A stretch of DNA of 64,000 nt from Polyangium sp. 6x1. Its GTDB lineage: Bacteria > Myxococcota_A > Polyangia > Polyangiales > Polyangiaceae. The stretch lies in the NCBI RefSeq assembly GCF_029946515.1, contig NZ_JARZHH010000018.1, positions 112,499 to 176,498 on the forward strand. The letters run 5' to 3'. The stretch's first letter is position 1, and each line of letters starts with the position of its first letter. The notes beneath the pieces are model-generated. The model did no database searches. It worked only from the letters and a program-made list of their open reading frames with translations, and had not been told where the DNA came from. Shown here piece after piece: positions 45,743-52,533 of the stretch. The translations under genes and the position numbers were made by a program.

Positions 45743-46169
45743 GTTTCCGGATACGAGGCTCGCGCAGCTCCAGAGCGAAGGCAACACGGCATCGACCGAC
45801 CCTGCCGGCGGCATCCCGTCCGCGTCTGCCTTCGGGTCGCCTTCGGCTGCCTTCGCGGCCTGTGCGTGTTCTTTCGCACACAGGGTGCACCGCATTCGTA
45901 CGAAGTCCGTGTGAAACCGCACACGGCTTCGCTGTTTTCGCGACGATTCTGCGTGCCGTGGTGCGCTTGCCGGGTGGCATCGCGCGGCTGACCATCGACT
46001 GTGGCTTCATAATTCCACTGCGGTTTCATGGAATTGTTCGTTGTAACCATAGCTACGCTGGATTCTTGCTGCACTAGATTACGGCTGGCTCTGCTCGCTC
46101 GCTTTGCTGTATGGACGGTTCGCGCTCGGGAACACGTCCCGGTCGGAATCTGTCAAGGAGAAAAAGTAA
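45743..46169. other. 427-base intergenic region of lower GC between divergent genes
   Basis: No gene is supported here. The part from about 45900 to 46160 is visibly richer in A and T than the rest of the window (for example TTCATGGAATTGTTCGTTG, 46025-46043). It should hold the promoters of both flanking genes. A clear ribosome site for the right-hand gene (AAGGAG near 46157) closes it. I could not find a convincing -35/-10 pair. Confidence 0.5.
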
Positions 46170-46784
46170 GTGAGCATTCTTCGTAAGTCTCAATTGGTCG
46201 TCGCGACGTTTGCCATTGCGGCTACTTCCCTGCTGGGGTGTATCGCTTCGAGCGGCGATGAGGGCTTCGACGCCGTGGACAGCAATGAGGATACCGCGGA
46301 AGCGGTGGGCGCCTTCGGCGAGTCGACGTGCGGTACCCGTACGCCTGACGATACCTACCCGCAAGCGTCCTGGTCCTGCGGGGAGTTCTCCTCGAACTTC
46401 ACGTCCACGACCGGCTACGGCCATACCGATTGCACCAATGGATTCATCGTCGATTTCCAGAACCCCCGCTCGGGGCTCGGCGGGTACGCGACCTGGGGCA
46501 CGACGGCCCCTGCGACCCAGACGGAATGCCTCAAGTCCGTGGTGAAGATCTCGACGTATGACAATGCCGGTACGCTGATCGGCACGACCAGCAACATTGG
46601 TACGTGGAACGGTACCTCGTGCGTCATGCCTACGGTCAGCAACGGCCTGAACAACCTGAGCGGCTCGAATTCGTGGGGGCGCGTGGTCGCGCAAGCGTAT
46701 GTGTGCAATGACGGCCTGCTCAACTGCAGCACGAACAGGTCGTACAAGAATGTGACCGTCTGGGCTCAGTATCCGGTCTGCTGA
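46170..46784 (+). CDS. Secreted lipoprotein, lower GC than neighbours
   Basis: The 204-residue protein starts at GTG with AAGGAG about 8 bases upstream. The signal ends in LLGCIASSG (Cys 24). An acidic spacer (EGFDAVDSNEDTAEA) is followed by a domain of about 145 residues rich in Thr, Ser, Asn and Gly with eight cysteines (CGTRTPDDTYPQASWSCGEF, YVCNDGLLNCSTN). Its composition suits an extracellular disulfide-bonded binding protein. Base composition and codon choice are less G/C-biased than neighbours, which could mean recent transfer or selection for high expression. No family is recognised. Confidence 0.65.
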   Translation: MSILRKSQLVVATFAIAATSLLGCIASSGDEGFDAVDSNEDTAEAVGAFGESTCGTRTPDDTYPQASWSCGEFSSNFTSTTGYGHTDCTNGFIVDFQNPRSGLGGYATWGTTAPATQTECLKSVVKISTYDNAGTLIGTTSNIGTWNGTSCVMPTVSNGLNNLSGSNSWGRVVAQAYVCNDGLLNCSTNRSYKNVTVWAQYPVC

Positions 46785-46852
46785 GCAAGCGGCCGGGCAC
46801 GTCTCGTCGCCCCGCCTTCGCACGTCCGTGATGCGGCGGCGAAGGCGCGGGC

Positions 46853-47168
46853 GGCATCCCGGAAGCCGCGGGCAGCGTCCCTGAAGCCGCGGGCGGCACC
46901 TCGAAAGCCGTACGCGGCATCTCGGAAGCCGCGGGCGGCGTCTCGGAAGCCGCGGGCGGCATCTCGGAAGCCGTGCGCGGCATGGCTGGACCCCGCGGGC
47001 AGCGTCCCTGAACCCGTGAACGGCACCTCTGAAGCCGCGGGCAGCGTCCCTGAAGCCGCGGGCGGCATCTCGGAAGCCGTGCGCGGCATCTCGGAAGCCG
47101 CGGGCAGCGTCCCTGAAGCCGCGAACGGCACCTCGGAACCCGCGCACGGCACCCCAGAAGCCGCGCCC
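46853..47168. repeat. Minisatellite: about 15 tandem copies of a 21-bp unit
   Basis: The units are built on GGCATCTCGGAAGCCG plus a variable 5-base end (usually CGGGC, sometimes TGCGC, CGAAC or TGAAC). A second type starts AGCGTCCCTGAAGCCG. Types alternate irregularly. One unit (46979-47000) is 22 bp, which shifts the frame, so the array cannot be read through as a single peptide repeat on the plus strand. Each unit has a CCGCGG-like palindrome. It fills most of the 406 bases between two genes. Confidence 0.9.
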
Positions 47169-47190
47169 CCCGTCTGCTACCCTCTCCCCG

Positions 47191-48006
47191 TTGAACCCCG
47201 CTCCCCCCGCCTCCGACGACGCCCCCGCCCTCCTCGCCGCGCGCCTCTGCAAGGTCGTCCCCGCGCTCCCCGACCTCGCCATGCGCACCGCCCTCGTCCT
47301 CCGCACCCTCGAAACCGCTGGCCCGCCCGCCGCCGCCCGCGCCCTCGACGACATCGCCTCCCGCGCCGAACAGACCGACCCGGCCGCCCGCGAAGTCCTC
47401 GCCGCCCTCCTCCCGCTCCTCGGCGACCCCACCCACGCCGCCTTCCTCAGCGCCCTCCGCGACCTCGCCAAGGACGCCTCCCTCCTCGCCCTCTCTCGCC
47501 TCCTCCGCCGCAAGGCCAAACACGCCGAGCCCCACGCCACCTCGCCCATCGAACACCGCGGCATCGCCCTCGAACCCGGCGGCAGGCCCCTCTCCCTCGG
47601 CGAACGCCGCGCCCTCGCGCGCAAGCCCTCCCGCGGGGTCCTCGACAAACTCCTCGCCGACCCGCATCCCCGCGTCATCGAGAACCTCCTCGCCAATCCG
47701 CGCCTCACCGAGGACGACGTCGTCCGTATCGCCGCCAAGCGCCCCCAAAAGCCCGAAATCGCCTCCGAGGTCGCTCGCTCCGCCCGCTGGATGGCCCGCG
47801 CCCGCGTCCGCATGGCCCTCGTCTTGAACCCCGGCACGCCCCCCGAGCTCTCCGTCCCCGTCCTCTCCCTGCTCCTCCGACACGAGCTCGCCGAGGTCGC
47901 CGACGCCACCCAGCTCCCCCGCGTCCTTCGCTCCGCCGCCCTCGATCTGCTCGCGCGCAGGCCCCCGCTCCCGCCCGATCCGAACGGCGGCGCATCGATG
48001 CAATGA
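47191..48006 (+). CDS. Hypothetical protein with leucine-rich helical repeats
   Basis: The 271-residue protein starts at TTG with TACCCT ending 7 bases upstream, just beyond the minisatellite. The N-terminal half is an Ala/Leu-rich helical bundle. The C-terminal half contains LLADPHPRVIENLLANPRLTEDDVVRIAAKRP, typical of the DUF2336/leucine-rich-variant helical repeats. Codon use is extreme: most third positions are C (GCC, CTC, CGC), more so than in flanking genes. Function is unknown. It is 38 bases upstream of the DUF2169 gene on the same strand. Confidence 0.62.
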   Translation: MNPAPPASDDAPALLAARLCKVVPALPDLAMRTALVLRTLETAGPPAAARALDDIASRAEQTDPAAREVLAALLPLLGDPTHAAFLSALRDLAKDASLLALSRLLRRKAKHAEPHATSPIEHRGIALEPGGRPLSLGERRALARKPSRGVLDKLLADPHPRVIENLLANPRLTEDDVVRIAAKRPQKPEIASEVARSARWMARARVRMALVLNPGTPPELSVPVLSLLLRHELAEVADATQLPRVLRSAALDLLARRPPLPPDPNGGASMQ

Positions 48007-48044
48007 CCTGGTAACGGGGGACCCCGATGGATTAACCTCGCGGA

Positions 48045-50621
48045 ATGGAGGTCGTTTCCCTCTCCCCGCTGCCGGTCGCCTCGATGATCTGGCAGTCCGG
48101 ACCCGGCGCCTGGACCCTCACGTTCGTCGCCAAGGCGACGTGCCAGATCCAGCCGGGGAAATCGCCCCTCGCGTCGGCCCAGGAGCCGGTGCACGAGGAG
48201 GATTGCCACTGGGACGACGACGACGCCCGGAGCCTCTTCGCCGCGAGCGACCTCGTACCCCTCAAGCCGCGCGTCGACGTCACGCTCGTCGGCTCCGCGT
48301 TCGCGCCCCAGGGACAGCCCGTCCGCTCCCTCTTTGCGCGCCTCATCATCGGCGACCTCGACAAATCGATCGAGGTCCACCAGGACCGCACCTTCACCGC
48401 CGACGGCGCCCTCGTCGAGGGCCCGCGCTTCTCCCGCATGTCCCTCGCGTACGAGCGCGCCGCGGGTGGCCCCGACACCACGAACCCCGTCGGCGTCCGC
48501 GCCGACGTCCGCGACTCCTTCGGACGCTTGAAGCTGCCGAACCTCCAGTCGCCCGGCCTCCTCATCAGCTCCGCGAGCACCCTCATCGCGCCCGTCGGCT
48601 TTGGCCCGGTCGCCCCGGGCTGGCCGCTCCGCCGCGGAAAGCTCGGTCGATATGCGGCGAGCTTCACCCCGCATTCCCTCATCGCGGCCCCGCTCCCCGA
48701 CGACCTCGATCGTTCGTTCTTCAATGTCGCGCCCGGCGACCAGCAGCTCGCCGAGCTCGCCGAGGACGCGCGCGTCGTCCTCGAAAACATGCACCCGCAG
48801 ATCCCCCGCCTCGTCACGAATCTGCCGGGCCTCAGGCCTCGCGCCGTGCTCGAAGCCCGGGGCGGCGCGCATGTCCTGCCCTTGCGTTGCGATACGCTGT
48901 GGATCGACACCGATCGCCAGATCGCGACGCTCACGTTCCGCGGGCGCATGCAGCTCGAGCGCCTCGAAGAGCCGGGCCGCATCGTGGTCACGCTCGAAGA
49001 GGCCACGAGCGTCGTCGCCGCGGTGCCGGCCGCCCCCGTACGTCCTGCCAACCCCGAGACCGTCATTCCCCCGCCGCCGCCCAAGCCGCGCGGCGCCACG
49101 ATGACGATGATCGCCGAAGACGACGAGGGGATCTCGACCGTCATTCCCCAGGATCCGCGGGGGACCCCGGCGTCGCGACAGCCGACCGCGCTCCCCTTCA
49201 AGGCCGCGCCCGCCCAGCACAACATCGCCGACGAACGCACGACGCAATCGGGCGGCCTGCCCTTCGCCGCGACCCCGCAGCCGGCGGCGCGGGCGGCGAT
49301 CTGGGACGAGCGCACGACGCAATCGGGCGGGCTCCCGTTTGCCAAGCCAACCCAGACGGCGAACCCCTGGCCGGCCGCGCCGGCAGCGCCGCAGAAGCCG
49401 CCTCCGCCCCCGGCGCGCGCTTCGTCGTCGGGCTGGCAAGCGCCGATCGTTCCGGGCCAGCCGCCCTCGGCCCCGCCGTCGCCCGTCGTGGCCCCGCCGC
49501 CGCCCGCGCCCGTGCAACCGCCGCCGCCCGTCGCGCGCGCCTCGCAGCCGGCCGGCGCCGCTCGTCCTGCGGAAGGCGATAGCGTCTGGGGCGCGGGCAT
49601 CAGCCGCGGCGACGCCCCGGCCGGGCAATCCATTGGCCAGGTCGTCGTCGCCGCCAGCGCCGCCGCCGCGCAATCGTCGCGCGACGACGCGACTGCCGGC
49701 GTCCTCGGCGCCTCCAATGCCGCCGCGGGCCCCTCGAATGCGACGACCGCCGGCAAACGCGACGACGTCCGCATCTCCCCCACGGCCTTCGGCGCGGGCG
49801 TTCGTCCCTCCGGGCGCCTCGACACGCGCGAGGTCCTTCACCTGATCTGGTACAACCCCGAGAGCGTCGCGCGCGTCTGCCGCGTCCCCGTCTGGCGCGC
49901 CATTCTCGAAGAAATGGAGAAGAAACCCGCGGACGACAACCTCGACGATCCGGCCCCCACGAAGGACCCCATCGAGATCGAGGACACGCGCGACATCTTC
50001 GAGATCCTCTCGCGCGGCGCCTCCCAGGACGTCGACCAGCTCGAAGCCGAGCTCGGCGCGGCCGTTCGTCCGGGCAACAAGTTCGTCCCGTCGCTCCTCC
50101 TGCTCGCGGGCGACCTCTCTTTTCCTTTCGACGAGCGCAAGACGCTCGAAGCCGCCGTGGCCGTGGCGACGCCCATTGCGGGCGCCGACGAGGGGCTCAA
50201 GACGGCCCTTCGTGAGGCACGCGAGTTCTTGATGACGCCCGGGGAGCTCTGCCCCGCGCCGATCGTCGAGGGGTACACGGCGCGCATCCGCGAGGCCTTC
50301 CAGCGCAGCCGACGCGCCATCACCCTCGATACGTTCGAATCCCAGATCGAGCGCGCGCTCGTCGAGGGGCGCCATTACCAGAGGCGCCAGGTCCTCGGGA
50401 TGAACGCGATTCGCGCGTACCTCCACACGACCACCGGCACCGGCGCGCGTCCCGCGCCCGTCTACATTCCCGAGGACCTCGCCAAGAAGCTCCCCCTCTT
50501 CCAGAAGTTCCGCGCGCGATTGCTCGTCGAGCTCTACTTCCAGGAAGACCAGTACGAGCCGCACCCGGCCGCGCTCAAGGCGCTCGCCATCGGCCGGGTG
50601 CAATCGAGCGACCGGCGCTGA
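48045..50621 (+). CDS. DUF2169 protein, T6SS-associated
   Basis: The 858-residue protein has an N-terminal DUF2169 domain (about 1-320: WTLTFVAKATCQI, SDLVPLKPRVDVTLVGSAF, FNVAPGDQQLAEL, LWIDTDRQIATLTFRGRM). DUF2169 genes accompany VgrG/PAAR effector loci and are thought to help load effectors. A Pro-rich linker (about 335-510) holds two copies of DERTTQSGGLPFA. The C-terminal part (about 590-858) is helical and unassigned. TAACCT ends 6 bases before the ATG. The gene faces the VgrG operon tail by tail, with a META-domain gene between. Confidence 0.85.
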   Translation: MEVVSLSPLPVASMIWQSGPGAWTLTFVAKATCQIQPGKSPLASAQEPVHEEDCHWDDDDARSLFAASDLVPLKPRVDVTLVGSAFAPQGQPVRSLFARLIIGDLDKSIEVHQDRTFTADGALVEGPRFSRMSLAYERAAGGPDTTNPVGVRADVRDSFGRLKLPNLQSPGLLISSASTLIAPVGFGPVAPGWPLRRGKLGRYAASFTPHSLIAAPLPDDLDRSFFNVAPGDQQLAELAEDARVVLENMHPQIPRLVTNLPGLRPRAVLEARGGAHVLPLRCDTLWIDTDRQIATLTFRGRMQLERLEEPGRIVVTLEEATSVVAAVPAAPVRPANPETVIPPPPPKPRGATMTMIAEDDEGISTVIPQDPRGTPASRQPTALPFKAAPAQHNIADERTTQSGGLPFAATPQPAARAAIWDERTTQSGGLPFAKPTQTANPWPAAPAAPQKPPPPPARASSSGWQAPIVPGQPPSAPPSPVVAPPPPAPVQPPPPVARASQPAGAARPAEGDSVWGAGISRGDAPAGQSIGQVVVAASAAAAQSSRDDATAGVLGASNAAAGPSNATTAGKRDDVRISPTAFGAGVRPSGRLDTREVLHLIWYNPESVARVCRVPVWRAILEEMEKKPADDNLDDPAPTKDPIEIEDTRDIFEILSRGASQDVDQLEAELGAAVRPGNKFVPSLLLLAGDLSFPFDERKTLEAAVAVATPIAGADEGLKTALREAREFLMTPGELCPAPIVEGYTARIREAFQRSRRAITLDTFESQIERALVEGRHYQRRQVLGMNAIRAYLHTTTGTGARPAPVYIPEDLAKKLPLFQKFRARLLVELYFQEDQYEPHPAALKALAIGRVQSSDRR

Positions 50622-50637
50622 CGCTGGCAGGCCTTCC

Positions 50638-51060
50638 TCAATCTTCTCGCTCGAAGATCAGCGTGCCCCGCCCATTGCCATACTCGATTCTCAGTTCATC
50701 TCCCGTGAGCTGGAAGGAGTCGGCCTGCTCCAGCGCGCGGAGGTACTGGCTTTCCCGTTCCATCACGCCCGCACAAAACATCCTCGTGCTCCCCGCGGAT
50801 GACATCGAGAGCGTGTTCCCCTCGACCCTGTAGGAGGTAAAGTAGTAGTTGCAGGGGGCTTTGCCATTCGCCTTCCCGTCGGCCTGGAACACGAGTGTGA
50901 CCTCGTTCCTGTCGGAGGGCTCCCACGCCGTCCTCCCCTCGACGATGGATTCGAGCTCCCATTGCGTATTCGCCAGGATGTTCGCCTCATTCGCCGCCGC
51001 AGGGGCGACCATCGACAGGACAGGCAGCATCGCGAACAGAGATCGCAGAACGTAACCCAT
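50638..51060 (-). CDS. META/HslJ-type exported protein
   Basis: The 140-residue protein has a signal peptide (LRSLFAMLPVLSMVAPAAA) and a small META-like domain: NTQWELESIVEGRTAW, VTLVFQADGKANGKAPCNYYF, LSMSSAGSTRMFC, and the final LRIEYGNGRGTLIFE. META domains are found in HslJ and in secreted proteins; function is not firmly known, and two cysteines (NY near 87 and 111) could form a disulfide. GGAG lies 7 bases before the ATG. A 143-base gap separates it from the peptidase gene upstream, so it is probably its own transcript. Confidence 0.82.
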   Translation of the reverse strand: MGYVLRSLFAMLPVLSMVAPAAANEANILANTQWELESIVEGRTAWEPSDRNEVTLVFQADGKANGKAPCNYYFTSYRVEGNTLSMSSAGSTRMFCAGVMERESQYLRALEQADSFQLTGDELRIEYGNGRGTLIFERED

Positions 51061-51203
51061 GGTGGAGCTCCCACGCTCGCGTATGGACCATCGACGCGAA
51101 CGTGCCTCGAAGCCGGAGCAATGCGCGAGCCCCGAGCGGGTCGGCGCGGATGTGCAATCCCTGCCCGAGCGCGAACGGGCGAGCGGCACGCCCGATGCTG
51201 GTG

Positions 51204-51890
51204 TCACTCCTCGAAGCGCACGTGCAAGTGATTGTGGTGCCCTTCCCAGAAGCGCACGCCGGCCATCTTCGAATCGTTGAACAAGATGAGCTTCAGGTTC
51301 GGCTCCGCGCGCAGCGCCTCCACGAGCAGCTTCGTCCGCGCGTGGCTGTAATTCGGATCCGTGATCGTCACCGGCGCCCTTCGCCCGTCCGCGCGCACCG
51401 GCCGAATGTCGACGTCCGTGCCGCGCCGATGCGAGCCGTGCGGCGCCATGCGCCCGCCTTGCTGGAAGCTGATGTCCCCGATCGCGATCTCGAACCCGTG
51501 CGGCCGCAAGACCATCGCGACGTTCCGGATCGATTGAATCGTCGCCGGCGTGCCCCAGACCCGGTCCTGCGGCTCGTACAGATAAAAATTGCCGTTTTCG
51601 CCCGCGAGCTGCACGAACGCCACGTTCGTCGCCTGGGGCTGATCGCCGAGCAACGTGCGCCAGGTTCGTCCGTGCGGATCGACGCGCCCGTCCGGCGAGC
51701 CGAGCCGCACGACCGAGCGCTGGAACGAGACGATCGCGCGTTGCGTCGCCTCGTCCAGGATCCCCGTCTCCGGCACCGCGCCCACGGCGGACATGATGTG
51801 CGCGTTCTTGTTGAGCTGCTTCTGGACGAGCAGCACGTCGTCGTGCGCATTGCGCCCGCCCTGGCCGACCGAACCCGTGAGACGATACAT
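51204..51890 (-). CDS. Peptidoglycan endopeptidase (M74/MepA-like) with binding domain
   Basis: In this 228-residue protein, residues about 5-65 are a peptidoglycan-binding domain (DDVLLVQKQLNK ... GILDEATQRAIVSFQRSV). The rest is a LAS-type zinc peptidase close to MepA: HGSHRRGTDVDIRPV gives the HxSHxxGxDxD zinc motif and HHNHLHVRF the third ligand. MepA cuts D-Ala-mesoDAP cross-links. There is no signal peptide, which fits an effector delivered by contact rather than a secreted enzyme. It is the last gene of the T6SS operon, 22 bases after the HEAT-like gene. Confidence 0.85.
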   Translation of the reverse strand: MYRLTGSVGQGGRNAHDDVLLVQKQLNKNAHIMSAVGAVPETGILDEATQRAIVSFQRSVVRLGSPDGRVDPHGRTWRTLLGDQPQATNVAFVQLAGENGNFYLYEPQDRVWGTPATIQSIRNVAMVLRPHGFEIAIGDISFQQGGRMAPHGSHRRGTDVDIRPVRADGRRAPVTITDPNYSHARTKLLVEALRAEPNLKLILFNDSKMAGVRFWEGHHNHLHVRFEE

Positions 51891-51912
51891 GGCAGCGCTC
51901 CTCCGCGGGAAA

Positions 51913-52533
51913 TCAGGAATCGGCGAGCGAGGGGTCGATTTGCGCGATCTCGCAGATCGCCACGAAGGCCTTCCGGCGCGTGGCTTCGTCCTCCGAGCCG
52001 AGCTGGAGATACAGCGGCCGGAGGTGCCAGACGAAGGGATCATTCGACGCGCCCGACGCATACAGGAGAATCGAGCCCGCGCTCGACCGCGCGGTGGCCG
52101 TCGGATGATGCATGCAAGCCCAGGTGAGCGCGTCACGAATCTCGGGGGAGCGCATCTCGCGCGCGACGGCCATGGCGGCTGGCGCGCTGTCGTTATCTCC
52201 CGAGCGAATGACCTCGGCCACGATGGGATCGGCGGGACCTGCGTCGAGCTCCGCGAGCGCGAGCGCGATGGCCACCTTCATCCGTCCGCTGGCCTTCGGG
52301 AGCGCGGCCTTCATGGGCGCGACCGCGCCGCGGCATTCTGCCTTGGCGAGCGCTCGGGGCGCGCGTGTATCATTCTCGTCGAGCTCTCGCATCAAGAGCT
52401 CCTCTGCCGCGCGGCGCTCCTCTCCTTCGAGCGAGAGGAGCGCGGCGACGTCGACGTCCTCTCGCCACTGGAGGGATTTTCCCTCGACGCTCTCGACGAA
52501 CCGCCTGAATGCCTCGGACCCTGCTTCGCTCAT
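51913..52533 (-). CDS. HEAT-like helical protein, candidate immunity factor
   Basis: The 206-residue protein starts at an ATG that overlaps the stop of the second VgrG gene by four bases (ATGA). It is a repeated helical-hairpin protein (ALAKAECRGAVAPMKAALPK, MKVAIALALAELDAGPADPIVAEVI, APAAMAVAREMRSPEIRDALT) of HEAT type. It has no signal peptide, so it should be cytoplasmic. Because the toxin-like domain is the last part of the overlapping upstream gene, this position is where an immunity gene is expected. That role is inference; no known immunity family is matched. Confidence 0.6.
   Translation of the reverse strand: MSEAGSEAFRRFVESVEGKSLQWREDVDVAALLSLEGEERRAAEELLMRELDENDTRAPRALAKAECRGAVAPMKAALPKASGRMKVAIALALAELDAGPADPIVAEVIRSGDNDSAPAAMAVAREMRSPEIRDALTWACMHHPTATARSSAGSILLYASGASNDPFVWHLRPLYLQLGSEDEATRRKAFVAICEIAQIDPSLADS

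Noticed and set aside
46853..47168. A CRISPR-like repeat array
   Set aside because: The units are directly adjacent 21-mers without spacers, no cas genes are near, and the units vary. It is a minisatellite.
46074..50603. A 1509-residue open frame on the minus strand
   Set aside because: It runs antisense through several supported genes and the minisatellite, has Arg/Ala/Gly-heavy shadow composition and no domain. Its length comes from high GC and the 21-bp repeat.
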